Positions 1-11,697 of a DNA stretch of 64,000 nucleotides are shown here, piece after piece. Position 1 is the stretch's first letter; the number at the start of each line of letters is the position of its first letter. The notes below the pieces were generated by a model that searched no databases, was not told where the DNA came from, and saw nothing but the letters and a program-made list of their open reading frames with translations. The DNA is taken from assembly GCF_023065955.2 (NCBI RefSeq), contig NW_026623089.1, forward strand, positions 35,246,767 to 35,310,766, given 5' to 3'. The position numbers were made by a program, and so were the translations under genes. This DNA is from Ursus arctos (lineage: Eukaryota; Chordata; Mammalia; Carnivora; Ursidae).

Positions 1-85
1 GAAATAACTTGTCCAAGATCACACAGCCGCTAAATGGATCAGCTGGGAGTCAAATTCATTCTGTCAGACTCTAACACTTCATCAA
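1..85 (-). mobile_element. MIR SINE fragment cut by the window edge
   Basis: The text 'acttgtccaagatcacacagc' region followed by a diverged 'gggagtcaaattcattctgtcagactc' matches the inverted core of the mammal-wide MIR element. It is an ancient transposition-dead relic whose other half lies outside the window. Confidence 0.6.
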
Positions 86-1315
86 TAATAGTCCTTTGCT
101 ATTTTCCTACATTGCCTTCCTGGGGAAGGAGGAATTATTACTGAGGAAGTGGTAGATTGAAGAGCACCAAGTAAAGAGGGAAAGAAGAAATAGAGAAGAG
201 GGGTTGATGAGAACTTGGCAGTTGTCATCAATTTCTTACACAAGTGTTACAGACTATTTCTTGTTGGATGGTCCAGGACACTCAGTTTAATGCTAATATT
301 TTTAAAATACAAATTTCACACATTTATGGGAGCCAATTAGTCCAGGTCGTCTTTTCTAGATTAACACGGTGCCAAATGTGCCATCTGGAGTTCTGGAAGA
401 GAAAAACAATGCAGTCACTTAGCTGCCCCCGCAGGGAGGCAGGCGTTGAGCTCCTTTCCCCCGGGGTGGGGGGGCAGTCTTTGCGTCCCCTTTGGCTGGG
501 TCTCTTTCCAATGGGTTGAAGAACAGACCTGTCCTTTTTTAATGACTTTTTATTTTAATAAGAGTTATAACATTTTATATCTGTTCTTATAAAATCAACT
601 GAAAGGAAAAAGAAGTTTGGTAATCTGACTTGTACTAATAATAAGAATGTTGAAGTAACATGGGAATGGCTTTAAAAATATCTAGGAGTAACGATTGGGA
701 GTTTTTTATATACTTATATTTTCTTATGTGCAATAAACTGTTTTTGTCTTTTTTCCATGCAGACATGTATTTGGGAGGAATGCTAAGTCTCAGCTAACTA
801 AGTGTACGGTGGCATTAAAATGTGATTGCCTTTATTGATCTGAAGAAAGAGTCTTGACACTGATGAAGCCAGGATCAAGCCAGTAATTTTAAGTTAGAAA
901 AATAAAAAGCATAAACGAGTTTTCTACTCCTTAAGATCCTAAAGCCTACTAAGCACCAAGGCGGGTGCTAGAGACAGTTAGTTAGCCGGTGTTCCATCGA
1001 CAGCGAGTTCCAAAAGCAACGAGTGAGCCGGTGCTCGCTTCTTTCATCCTTCCTCCTGCTTCATCAGGTTATTTGCACCCGTTTGTTCCTTTCCTCAGCG
1101 AGCAGGTGGTGCCCAGTGAGCCTGGGCCGTGCCAGGGCCCCCCTAGCCATCTGAGCCAGGATCTTAAAGTCCCTTAATATTTCTTAAAATAACTCACTGT
1201 TTCTGTGACAAATATTTTACCCTTTCATAAATTGTTAGAATTCATCTCTGGATCAAGAATGAAATACAACTCTCTTGTTGCTTCAGGAGCAAACATGTCT
1301 AAAAAGGAGGGCGGG
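86..1315. other. Unassigned unique sequence
   Basis: I see no recognisable gene or repeat here. Positions 420-500 are locally GC-rich with a G run, but CpG density is too low for an island. The short open frames at 244-519 and 989-1177 have no recognisable domain. Confidence 0.5.
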
Positions 1316-1690
1316 TTGGTGTCTTAATCTGCTCAGACTGCCATAACAAAATACCATGGTCCGGGTAGTTTAACCAAGAGAAATTTGTTTTCTCATAGTT
1401 CTCAAGATTGGAAGTCCAAGATGAAGGTGCCCGTAGGGTGGGTGTCTGTGACGGTTCTCTTGCCGGCTTGCAGATGGTTCTCTTCTCACTGGGTCGGTCC
1501 TCATATGGCGGAGAGAGAGAGAAAAAGAGATTGAGAGAGTGAGATCTTTCTGAAAGTTCTTATATGGCCATGTTCCTGTGGAATAATGGCCCCACGCTTA
1601 TGACCCGATTTAATCTTAATTACCTTCTAAAAAGTGTCAGTGTATGAATTTGGGGGGAGGGTATACAAGTCAGTCTATAGTAGTTGAGAA
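1316..1690 (-). mobile_element. MLT1-type ERVL-MaLR LTR (solitary, degraded)
   Basis: The plus strand reads as the reverse complement of an MLT1 LTR. It starts near 'actgccataacaaaatacca', continues through an 'aagtccaagatgaaggtg' block, and passes a purine-rich GAGA patch at 1508-1545 and a 'gacccgatttaatcttaatta' block. It ends at 'atgaatttggggggagggta'. No internal retroviral region is attached, so this is a solo LTR left by recombination of an old endogenous element. The family assignment is from remembered consensus features. Confidence 0.7.
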
Positions 1691-2755
1691 CACTGTAAAA
1701 GTATCTGGCCAACTTCCTACCTCAAAACAGTATTTGACTCTTTCATATCTTATAGATTAACACAGACTTGGTGTTGAAAAGGATTTCAGATTACCTGGTC
1801 TAATCTCTCTTAAAAATGGAAGCTCCTTCTCTAATCAGAATGTTTTTTTAAAGAAGTTATTTCAGGATGTCTTGATCCCTAGGTTTCTGTTATCTTTTAT
1901 TCTGTGTGAGTAAAAGTAATAACTTCTTTAATATCTTTAAAAAGTCCTTTGCTATCTGAAAAAGACCAAAACCACCTTGCAAAGACTACCCTTTAAAACA
2001 GGAAGTTTTATAGTGTTTTTCGGATATGTGTCTCGAGTGAAAAAAAATGTGGCATCAAATCCATGTTCTTTGGCTTCACTTTCCCTTTCACTCCCAGAGA
2101 TAAGAAACAGTACTAAGTAACCACTCTATGAATGGTGCACTTGCCAGGAGCTGCAGTCTCCACTGGGCTGCCATGATGAGTAGTCAGAGAAGGTCATTGT
2201 GACAAAGTGAGCACCGCAGGTGAAATGAGCTGGACCCGTGTGACTCAGTGCTGAGGCATTCTCAGATCGTTCTGCTGTCTGAAGCTGAACGGTGTCTGCT
2301 ATCACAGGATGGAATTCTGACCCTGAAAACTTCCATAGTCATTCCAAGGTATTCAGAATTGCTTCATCTACAGCATTTCCACTGTTCAAATCTAACTAGT
2401 GTTTATTGATGGTTTATCATAAACAGGGATCGATCTCAGTCAACAGACACCTACCAAACACCATCTCTGTACACTGGAGGGCACTGGGCGTAAAATGCAA
2501 ATAGGACATCCAGCGACTTCCACAGGAATGAGGAAGATACCTGAGAGCCCTGGCCAGTCCAGATAAGACCTCAACTCCTTTGCCTCCACAGCACCACAGC
2601 CAGCCAGTCACCCTTCCCTCCGCTGGTACTCACTCTATTTCTGCTTCTGGTCACCCAAAGCAGCCTGGGACTGCCAAGTCATCCTCCATCTTTCAGATTC
2701 TCATCCCCATGTCACTCCATAGCGACCCCTCCTAACCCATCACTCACCCTACCTC
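1691..2755. other. Unassigned unique sequence
   Basis: No gene, RNA or clear repeat is recognised. The minus-strand frame at 2417-2611 (64 codons) has no domain and is probably chance. Confidence 0.45.
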
Positions 2756-2759
2756 AAAT

Positions 2760-3800
2760 CCTAAAACCCTTCCATTATACACTCTGAAACTCAAAGCAGT
2801 CATAGGCAAAATCCTGAATATCTTCGGACTTCTCGAAATATTTCCTTTGCTGTCTTGCTCAAACTAAAAAGTGGGTCACCCTTAGCATTCTGCTTCTCCT
2901 GCAGAACCTCTAAGTGGTGGATATTTGCTCTTGACTCAGGCCCTCTTGCTGTGGGTCCCTGGGGAAGGTTGGTCATTGCCAACTTGCTCCTCATTGCCCC
3001 TTCAGACCACTTTCCTTTCCTCTTCCCCAATCTCCCTTCAGTGCCACACACGCACGGCTTTACATGTCGTCAGACTAGAACCTCCACTCACTCTCTCCTT
3101 GCCATGACCATCCGCGAACCCCCGAACAACCCCTTGTACTGCCTTCAGCTTTTTTAGCTTGTGGTTTGGTGAACTCTTTCCAGTCTATTTTTGCCACCAT
3201 TTTTGGTGATTTTAATTTCCATGTGATGAAGAATCCAGATGACCCTTCAATACTTCAGTCTCTCAGTTGCTTGACACTGTCTGCTTCAATGATCTCTCTC
3301 AACCCTAGTTCACCCATTCAACCCAAGGTCACACATTGACTTCTCGATTACCATGAACTACAATGTATGCACATAGTCCCTATCTCAAGCATCCCGTTTT
3401 CTGAACACAGCAGCTCCAGGATGTACAACCTATTGAAAACTTAAACTTTCTCACTGCCCAATGCCACCTCTGCATTCTCCTTTCCCTTCTCAGGTAGCTT
3501 AAATTCTCTAGTCCCTCATCATCTTTCCCTGTGCTTTCCCCTGACTCCCTTGCTACACTCTCCCTTTATCAACTTCATCTGGCAATATCCCAACTCTACT
3601 TAAATCCAATTCTATCTACTCTTTTTTTGCTCCCACCCAGTAGAATGGACCTGGAGAAAGTACATAGCCTTGCCACCTTGTCTCACTTTAATTTCGTTGA
3701 AACCGGAATCCTGTCTGTACCTTACCACAGCCCAGAAGCATATACTCACCCCCAGTACACATAGCAGCTCATTCTCCTTGTCTCTTCTAGGCAATTATTT
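2760..3800 (+). mobile_element. L2 (CR1-like) LINE relic, 5' half with endonuclease region
   Basis: Around 3201-3225 the plus strand encodes F-G-D-F-N followed by a His-Val pair. This is the conserved GDFN motif of the apurinic endonuclease domain in L2/CR1 LINEs. A degraded 'GHTLDFVIT'-like stretch follows at about 3326-3352, also typical of L2. Frameshifts and stops run throughout, so this is an ancient dead copy. The pyrimidine-rich composition is usual for L2 sense sequence. It probably belongs to the same insertion as the L2 piece at 5630-6150, split by an L1 and other sequence. Edges are approximate. Confidence 0.65.
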
Positions 3801-3977
3801 TCAACTGTTAAAAGATAAACTGAGGCATATTTAAAAATTGATGAGTTTGAGCAAAACTCCATTCAAATTGGGCAGCATCCAATCTAGTAGATAGAAAGGA
3901 GCTCCAAGATGCTGCCCAAAATGGAAGACTTTCATGGGCACAAGGGAGCAGGAACAAGGAAGTTATACTAGGCATGC

Positions 3978-4056
<79 letters not shown>

Positions 4057-4109
4057 GAAAAAGAAAGAGAAAAAGAAAAAGAAAAAGAAAAAGAAAAAAG
4101 AAAAGAGAG
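3978..4109 (+). repeat. (GAAA)n microsatellite, 132-bp pure purine tract
   Basis: Every base from 3978 to 4109 is A or G. The first ~78 bp are perfect GAAA units. The rest drifts to GAAAAA and GAGAAA variants. Long purine tracts of this kind can form triplex (H-DNA) structures. The Lys/Glu-rich open frames across it are artefacts. Confidence 0.97.
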
Positions 4110-4370
4110 TTATTTCAAGGTTACTCTCCTTTAGGGGATGGCAGGGGTCTATCAGGCAGATTACCTAAATAATGCTGATCAGAAGATTCCTGATTGACTA
4201 GTTTAAAATTTCATTTCTGGGAGAGCTGAAAGTATAATTAGTTCTTGGTTTAGAGACATAGAGATTAGCATAAGTGACTCTATTTTGAGTCTGTCATCTT
4301 TTTAACAATATCTTCACTTCTATTCTTAAGCCTTATTCTTGGCCGATGTCATTGGATCTGGTTCTATTTA
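4110..4370. other. Unassigned; possibly a degraded LTR
   Basis: The stretch has a phrase pattern ('gattcctgattgactagttt', 'gtgactctattttgagtctg') that faintly recalls mammalian ERV LTRs. I cannot name a family, and there are no clear TG...CA ends. Confidence 0.25.
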
Positions 4371-4579
4371 TTATTGTAAGATTTTTAAAAATTTTAATCC
4401 CATTATGGTTAAATACAGTATTATGTTTCAGGTGTACAATATATTGATTCAATTCTATACATTACTCAGAGCTCATGATGATAAGTGTACTCTTAATCCC
4501 AAACACCTTTTTCGCCATCCCGCTATCCATCACCCCTCTGGTAACCATCAGTTTGTTCTCTCTAGTTAAGTCTCTCTTT

Positions 4580-4639
<60 letters not shown>

Positions 4640-5625
4640 GGGTTTGTCTCTTTTTTTCTTTAATTTGTTTTGTTTCTTAAATTCCACATATGTGTGAAAT
4701 CATATGGTATTTTCTTTCTCTGACTTATTTCACTTAGCATTGTATCTCTAGATCCATCTATGTTGTTGCAAGTGGTAAGATTTCATTCTTTTTTATGGTT
4801 GAATAATATTTCATTGTATAGTATACCACTTCTTTATCCATTTGTCTATTGATGGACACTTGCACTGCTTCCATAATTCAGCTGTTGCAAAGAATGCTGC
4901 GATAAACATAGTGGTGTGTATATCTCTTCAAATTAATGTTTTTGTTTTCTCTGGCTAAATACCCAGTAGTGAAATTATTAGATCATAGGGTAGTTCTGTT
5001 TTTAATTTTTTAAGAAACTACCATCTTATCTTTTGCAGTGGTTGCACAATTTTGCATTCCCACCAACAGTGCAAGAGGGTTTCTTTTTCTCCACATCCTC
5101 ACCAACACTTGTTGTTTCTTGTGTTTTTTATTTTAGCCATTCTCACAGGTGTGAGGTGATATTTCGTTTTGGTTTCGATTTTCATTTCCCTAATGATGAG
5201 TGATGTTGAACATCTTTTCATGTGACTGTTGACCCTGTGTATGTCTTCTTTGAAGAAATGTCTATTCATGTTTCTGCCCATTTTTAATTGGATTATTTGG
5301 TTTTTGGATGTTGAGTATTATCAGTTCTTTATATATTTTGGATACTGACCCTTTATTCGATATGTCATTTGCACATATTTTCTCCCATTCTATAGGTTGT
5401 CTTTTAGTTTTGTTGATTGTTTCTTTTGCTGTTCAGTTTTTTTATTTTGATGTAGTTCCAATGGTTTATATTTTGCTTTTCTTTCCCTTGCCTGACGAGA
5501 CATATCTAGAAAAACGTTGCTACAGCTGACGTCAGAGAAATGACTGCCTCTGTTCTCCTCTAGGATTTTTGTTGTTTCAGGTCTCACTTTTAGGTCTTTA
5601 ATCCATTTTGAGTTTATTTTTCTCC
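4371..5625 (-). mobile_element. L1 LINE, 3' part with ORF2 C-terminus
   Basis: Read on the minus strand this is a carnivore L1. It holds the ORF2 C-terminal region and 3' UTR, with the A-rich end at the low-coordinate side. Minus-strand frames at 5099-5281 and 5390-5587 translate to recognisable ORF2 pieces such as '[10 protein letters not shown]' and '[12 protein letters not shown]'. Stops and frameshifts make it a dead, 5'-truncated copy. A (CTTT)n expansion lies inside it. It appears to have inserted into the L2 that resumes at 5630. Confidence 0.9.
4571..4639 (+). repeat. (CTTT)n microsatellite, 69-bp pure pyrimidine tract
   Basis: All bases from 4571 to 4639 are C or T, mostly perfect CTTT units. 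It is the reverse complement motif of the GAAA tract at 3978-4055, about 500 bp upstream. It sits in the 3' UTR of the surrounding minus-strand L1. Confidence 0.97.
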
Positions 5626-5629
5626 TTAT

Positions 5630-6150
5630 TTTGCCACACTCTTTTGGTTTTCCACCTACCTTGCTGACTGGTCTTTACAAGTTTCCTTTTCTGGTTCCTT
5701 CTCATTCCCTGATCTGTAAACATTAGTCTTTGCCTTTCTTACTCTCTTGATGATTGCATTCAGTTTCGGGACTTTAAAGAATTTATACTCTGATGACTCT
5801 CAAATTTTATCTTAAGCTGCACCTCTTCTCTGAACTCAAAAATTGAATCTACCTATTTGAAATATCAAATATCTTTTAATATTAATTTGCCTACAACCAA
5901 CTGCTTCCTCTGGGATTTCTTATTCCCTTCATTTTTTTCTATAGAATTTATTACCATTTGACTCTCTATATATTTTATTTTCTTGTATATGCAGACAGGA
6001 ATAATTACATTTATTGTACTAGAAAGGAAGGTTTATGTGAGCAAGAAGTTTTTATTTCTTTTTAAATATATATCCCTTGTATCTTAACTAGTTCTTGGCA
6101 TTTAATGGACACATGGTCAATACTTGTTGAATGACTAAGCAAAAGGTGGT
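5630..6150 (+). mobile_element. L2 LINE relic, internal and 3'-end pieces
   Basis: From about 5640 the text resembles the L2 reverse-transcriptase region, including 'ctgatgactctcaaatttta' at 5790-5810. Positions 5985-6150 match the L2 3' end, finishing 'caatacttgttgaatgacta'. This is probably the continuation of the copy at 2760-3800, interrupted by the L1. Confidence 0.6.
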
Positions 6151-6436
6151 CAGTCTAATTGGGAGAAAAGGGTAAATTAAAATAATTAGTTTTTCGTTCC
6201 ATTGCATGGGTGTGCATCTCAACAATACACTTTACAAACTCAATCTTTCACTTCATACAGATGAGCATATTTGTATAGGAATCAGAATCAGAAATTTTAG
6301 CCCTCTTGTCGTCAATGATTCTCAGTGTCCTATTGGTAAGAATTAGTACCTTTATTCTTCATTCAAGGTCCATTCTTAAAGAATAGCAGTGCTTATTATC
6401 ATGTGGACAGGTATTCCTGTTGTGCTGTTTATTTTA

Positions 6437-6645
6437 TTTTATTTTTTTATTTTTTATTTTTTTTAAAGATTTTATTTATTTATTTGACAGAGAGAGAGAC
6501 AGCCAGTGAGAGAGGGAACACAGGCAGGGGGAGCAGGAGAGGAAGAAGCAGGCTCCCAGTGGATGAGCCTGATGTGGGGCTCGATCCCAGATCACGCCCT
6601 GAGCCAAAGGCAGACGCTTAACGACTGAGCCACCCAGGCGCCCCA
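6437..6645 (-). mobile_element. CAN-SINE (tRNA-Lys derived), bear-type
   Basis: The element reads as poly(T), 'aaagattttatttatttatt', a GAGA-rich body and the terminal 'cacccaggcgcccc', which is the inverted tRNA-derived head. A perfect 16-bp target-site duplication, TGTGCTGTTTATTTTA, lies at 6421-6436 and 6646-6661. This is a clean L1-mediated insertion. The 72-codon frame over it is not a gene. Confidence 0.96.
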
Positions 6646-6661
6646 TGTGCTGTTTATTTTA

Positions 6662-8004
6662 GATCGTGTTGGCACATTTCTGGTGATAGCCCTCCTCTCC
6701 TTGGCTCAATCTGACAAAGTTCTAAGGTGTGTGTAGGCGTCTAAAATACCTTATGGTTGATGTCAAGCAATCATAAGTTTCAATAATTATCCAAAAGAAT
6801 CCTCACACGAGGAAGGAGAAAATGAAGGTAACATTCTCCATCCTCTTTTTCCTTCATTCACTCCCTCATTCGGCACCTGCTGTGCCCCCTCACCACTGGT
6901 GACGCTGGCTTCTTTGCTACTACATGTAAGGATCCGAAAACCCCGCTCTTAATTCCAACTCTGATACTTTCTCTCTCTGTGCATGCTGTTGTTTCCAGGT
7001 TCACTCTCTGCTCCCTCTAAAAGGATTATATTTCCCCTACTCCTAACAACAGTCTTGGACACGCGATTTGCTTCAGCCAATGAAATGCCAGCAGAGCATA
7101 GTGCGCTAAACTCCCGCGAAAGCTTTAAGAGCTACCGTGGGCTTCTACTGATGCCATTTTACCTCTGCTGTGCGCATGACACAGGGCTGCTGCTTCAGCC
7201 CAGGCCCCGAAATGAAGGACAGAAGAGACAACAGTTGTCTGTGTGAGTGAGAAATAAACACTCATCATTGTAATCCACTGAAATTTGGGTTCACTCTGCA
7301 GCATGACAATGGCTTTGAACAAGTGTCATAGTTTCTCCTTTGTACACTGGGGACAATAATAATATCTTCCTTGTCTGTTTCGGAGTTCTGGAGAAGAGCA
7401 AATGACAACTATACATGTAAGAAGTTTCACAAAATTCTATGCTACTCATATTGTTGTTGGAACTCTAATTATATGCAATTCCAAGATCTAGAACTATCCA
7501 TGTCTTTTTATCCCTACACACGAGTCTTTCAATGGAAATAGAACATTTGAGACATTCTGCATGGGCAAATTATGCTTTCCTCATTCTTGTTTACTTAAAT
7601 AGGCTGATATTTAGATAATTAACGAAGGATAATAGACATAAAAACCATATCCCTAAGACTTAATTCCTTTAAGATGATGCCAGCCTCACCTCTCTGCCCA
7701 CATACGTTTATACATAAATCTCACATTTTTCTCTTTCCCCTTCCTGTTGCAGTATGTTGCATTTACAGGATTTCTAGTTTGTGTCTGATGTCTTAGAGCT
7801 CTGCGTTAACTTGATACGGATCCTGAGGAGCATGTGTCAGGGGTCATGAGTGGCAGAGGCTGCCCATTGCTGAGTCAGTGTGGTCACAAGGTTAAGTGCC
7901 ACCTCAGATGCTTTCACCGCTTCCCTAACAGAGGAAAGACATGTCCGTGGTCTGGGAGGAAATGTTGCACCCTGAGACCAGTGGTTGAGGGAGGTGTATA
8001 TAGG
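6662..8004. other. Mostly unassigned, with a small MIR relic
   Basis: No gene is recognised. Positions 7310-7450 resemble plus-strand MIR ('tttctcctttgtacactggggacaataataat'-type core, diverged). The 87-codon frame at 6983-7246 shows no domain. Confidence 0.4.
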
Positions 8005-8145
8005 TCTCCGTAATCTTCACAAACTTATCATGTACTGTCATTATTCCCATTTTGCAAATGAGAAAACTGAGGCTCAGTATGGTGAAGTTTCTTGTACAAA
8101 TTGGTGAAAGCCAAAAGTGGTTCCATGATGCAAGTCTTCTCACTC
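8005..8145 (-). mobile_element. MIR SINE relic
   Basis: The phrase 'cccattttgcaaatgagaaa' followed by 'actgaggctcag' is the hallmark inverted MIR core. The flanks are heavily diverged. Confidence 0.65.
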
Positions 8146-8154
8146 CAAAGTGGA

Positions 8155-8243
8155 GTTTTATTTGGACATTTCATTTTATATGTGGTATCTTACGTTTTCT
8201 ATCTTACGTTTTATTTGGACATTTCATTTTTTATGTGGTATCC
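8155..8243 (+). repeat. Tandem duplication, 53-bp period
   Basis: A 36-bp block starting 'gttttatttggacatttcat' at 8155-8190 recurs at 8208-8243 with a few changes. The 17-bp spacer repeats 'atcttacgttt'. It is a local direct duplication without known function. Confidence 0.9.
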
Positions 8244-8469
8244 TAGAAAATACAAAGCTTAAGTGCTAATTTTGGCCATGGCATTTAAACACCTTATTCA
8301 GCTTCAGCAAGAACCCCTAAATATGATTTTGTGGCAAGGGTTTGGGGAGTAGGCAGAGAAGGCTGGGTGGTGTTTATGATTCCAGTTAATGGTTTATGAT
8401 GAGCCCTGGCTGTTGTATGTTAAGTGTTGAGAGTAATGAGCAATGCCCAATGCATTGGGCAGGCTGTAT

Positions 8470-8575
8470 CAGTACCTACTGATTCCTTAGCCCCGTGTGT
8501 ATTGAGAGACTCGGGGGAAACCTGGATTTTAAGTTACTCAAGTGATTCTACTATGTACAGGTTTGGGAACAACTA
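8470..8575. mobile_element. Possible non-autonomous hAT-Charlie (MER5-like) relic
   Basis: The end 'caagtgattctactatgtac' followed by 'aggtttgggaacaact' resembles the terminal region of MER5-class elements. Neither terminal inverted repeats nor an 8-bp target duplication can be confirmed by eye. Confidence 0.25.
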
Positions 8576-8712
8576 ACCTAATATACTAAAAACTATAGGA
8601 GGAAGAATAGCTGTGATTATATTTATTCTACCTACCATGTGTCAAGGATAGTGCTATGCGCTAAGAAAAATTTTAAAAACAAAGAGAAATGGTGTTTGTT
8701 GTTAAAATGTCC

Positions 8713-8886
8713 TTTTTTAAAAAAGATTTTATTTGCGAGATGGAGCACAAGCGGGGTGAGGGGGAGAGGGAGAAGCAGACTCGCCGCTGAGTGGTGGAGC
8801 CTGAAGTGGGACTCGATCCCAGGACCCCGAGATTATGACTTGAGCCGAACTGAGACACTTAACCAACTGAGCCACACAGGTGCCCC
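8713..8886 (-). mobile_element. CAN-SINE, older type
   Basis: The inverted tRNA-Lys head ends 'gagccacacaggtgcccc' at 8886 and the poly(T)/'aaagattttattt' tail lies at 8713-8732. It is more diverged than the bear-type copies. An L1 end inserted immediately downstream. Confidence 0.93.
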
Positions 8887-8900
8887 TTAAAAGATACTTA

Positions 8901-9602
8901 TTACCAACACAAGAAGCAACAGGTGTTGGCAAGGATGCAGATAGAGGGGAACCCTCTTACACTGGTTGGTGGGAATGCAAACTGGTGCAGCCACTCTGGA
9001 AGACTGTATGGAGGTTCCCCAAAAAGTTAAAAATAGAACTACCCTACAATCCAGCAATTGTACTACTAGGTATCTACCCAAAGGATACATAAATCATAAT
9101 TTGAAGGGATACGTGCACCCCGATGTTTATAGCAGCATTATGATGAAAAGAGCCCAAGTGTCTATCTACTGATTAAAGGATGAAGAAGAAGTGATATATA
9201 TACAATAGAAGGTGACTTAGCCATAAAAAAGAGTGGAATCTTGCCACTGGCAACAATGTGGATGGAGCTAGAGAGTATTACGCTAAGCAAAATAAGGCAG
9301 CCGGAGAAAGACAAATACCATATGATTTCACTCATATGTGGAATTTAAGAAACAAATGAACGTAGAGGGGAATGGAGGAAAACTAAGAAATAGACTCTTA
9401 ACTATAGAGAACAAACTGATGGTTACTGGAGGGGAGGTGGGTGGGCAGGATGGCTTAGATAGGTGACGGGGATTAAAGAGTGTACTTGTGATGAGCACCG
9501 GGTGTTGTATGTTGTGTGTTTAAGTGTTGAATCACTAAATTCTACACCCAAAACTAATATTACACTGAATGTTAACTGGAATTTAAATACAAAATTTAAA
9601 AG
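8901..9602 (+). mobile_element. L1 3' end, 5'-truncated insertion
   Basis: This holds the ORF2 C-terminal segment and the L1 3' UTR, ending in an A-rich tail at about 9602. Frame pieces include '[22 protein letters not shown]'-type text at 8966-9070. A 12-bp target-site duplication, AAAAGATACTTA, flanks it at 8889-8900 and 9603-9614. It is a short dead-on-arrival L1 of about 700 bp. Confidence 0.95.
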
Positions 9603-9614
9603 AAAAGATACTTA

Positions 9615-10955
9615 ACAAAATAAATGAGATGACTTGTGCATTGTGTAGGTCAGATATTAAGTTCTACAGAGATTGAGAAAATTTAGTTTGTCAGACTGAG
9701 GTGTATACAAATTAAAAAGATAAAGTGGAGTAGCCTGAAATTGCTCATTGCTTTTTTTAATTCTAAAATTTGTTTTCCAACCTCTTATGGTTTTAGGAAA
9801 GGATTGGCTTAAACATTTTTTAAAAAGATTCTCTCATTCCCCATGAATAGTGATTTCCTATAGAAAATTCATTATAATTTAAAATATATTTTTTTCATTT
9901 TACATATGAATAAAGAGATATACCCAAGGAATCTCAACCACTTCTCAGAGGATTGCAATAGTCATTTATAACTAAGAAATGTTTTAACATTTCAGATTCA
10001 TTACAAGTCCTCATCAACAGATTTTACTGATTTATACTATTATCCTAAAGAGGAATTTATTTGACTCTGTCTTTCTTGACATGTGACAAAATGTCTTTTA
10101 TAATTTACTTGATAAAGAAAAACATTTTAAGAACAGAGAAACATAGGATTTTAAACTTGGATCGAAATATTTATGTCACTAAGCCTTATTCTGAGTGACC
10201 AGAGCTCAATCAATAGAACTTCAGAAAAGAAAATCCTTCCCTAAATCTACTATGATTAAAATAAGGGGCTTTTGACCTACTGCTCACAACTATGCAGCCC
10301 ACATCTCTGGGGACCTATTGTAAAAACTGATGACCAGAGAGTTTAGTGTGGTCATGAAGCCCTTTTCTTGGAACTTATAGTCCAAAAGCAACAGAATTGG
10401 TTATAAACCCAAGAAAAGACTGAGTCATGGAAAGTAAGAGCCAGAAGTCTGCATTTTCTTATGAGTTCATTTAATAAGAAACAAGAGAAGGGAGACGAAT
10501 TGAGTTCTTGATCTGACATTTTTTTCCCCTACTATGGTATTATGCTAATCAATCATGATACTTGAAAGGAGAATAATCTTCCTTTACCAAGGACGGTTAT
10601 CTCCTACCCTTCAGAAAGAAGACAGTTGGAGTGGAGAAGAATGGGGTGACTCCCACTCCAGCCAGAGAAACTAAATTCATCCTGCTGAACCATGAGGTGA
10701 CAGATGGCTCTTAGGGAATAGCGCCACTTTTCGTATCGACAAAAGCTAAAATGTGACTTTGTCAGTGTGGGGTAGAAAAATGGTAGAGTAAGGACTAGTA
10801 AGAAGTAAGGAAATTACGCACTAAAGAACCAGGGTGCTCGACGGAATGCTAAAGTAACCAAAATGAGAGTAGGCCTAGTTGGTTGGAATGGAAACCCGCA
10901 TCCCTATGTCCACATGGTAAGCAGCACCATTACATACACTTAACTATTTATGTTA
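9615..10955. other. Unassigned AT-rich sequence
   Basis: No gene or repeat is recognised. No open frame of interest is present. Confidence 0.5.
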
Positions 10956-10959
10956 TCTT

Positions 10960-11265
10960 TGTTTTATTTTTGCCCCAGAGTTTTCCCCACCCAATCTTTC
11001 CTGCTGTTAAATTCATGTTACTGGAAACCATATTTTGACATTGTTATTTCCTTGTTCAAAACCTGTCATGGCCTCTTATTATCTATAGGACTAAGAAAAA
11101 GTGTTTCCGATTATGCATTTCTAGATTTCTGAAACCGATCCAGCATATCTGTACTGGTTTTCCTCTCTATTCTCTTATCCTGCTAATGTTTCTTTAGAAC
11201 TGTACAACACACATAGTAGAGCCTCAAAATTATTGGCTCTGTGAATGAGTAAATGGTCAAGAAAG
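10960..11265 (+). mobile_element. L2 LINE relic, 3' region
   Basis: The phrase 'ttccttgttcaaaacctgtc' with 'atggcctcttattatctata' resembles the C-terminal L2 coding region. The end 'cacatagtagagcctcaaaa' to 'tgtgaatgag' matches the L2 3' terminus. The fit is diverged. Confidence 0.5.
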
Positions 11266-11653
11266 GCAGTAATAAAGAGCTTAATTAAGGTGATTCACTA
11301 GGAATTATTTTGGAGGAAAGCTCTACAGAGATTAGTATGTTGCTGACTGAATATGTTAGGAAAAACTATGGTAGTACAGAATCTGTTCTCCAGTATTTAT
11401 TTTGAATTTTTTTTTCCTTTTCCAGGTCATAGCCCTGGACAAATGCCAACAGATTCTTCTCTACTTCCAGACTACTATTTCGTTTTGTTACTGTCTATCG
11501 CGTCGGGTTCACAGGAAGGCTTTCCATAAAGGGCTAAAGACTGGTTTGTTCCGTTCCAAGGAACTTGTCTCTCCATTCTCACCCCTACATTTATTTGTTT
11601 ATTTATTTTAAATCTCAATCTCAGCCTCATGTGTTTCATGGTTCCACATACTT

Positions 11654-11654
<1 letters not shown>

Positions 11655-11697
<43 letters not shown>
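11655..11697 (+). repeat. (CT)n microsatellite
   Basis: About 43 bp of nearly perfect CT dinucleotides with one TTT interruption near the end. Any open frame over it (Arg/Glu repeats on the minus strand) is an artefact. Confidence 0.95.

Noticed and set aside
420..500. Possible small CpG island or promoter
   Set aside because: The stretch is short, has only a few CpGs, and shows no exon or start-site context.
3934..4168. Lys/Glu/Arg repeat proteins
   Set aside because: Direct translation of the GAAA microsatellite.
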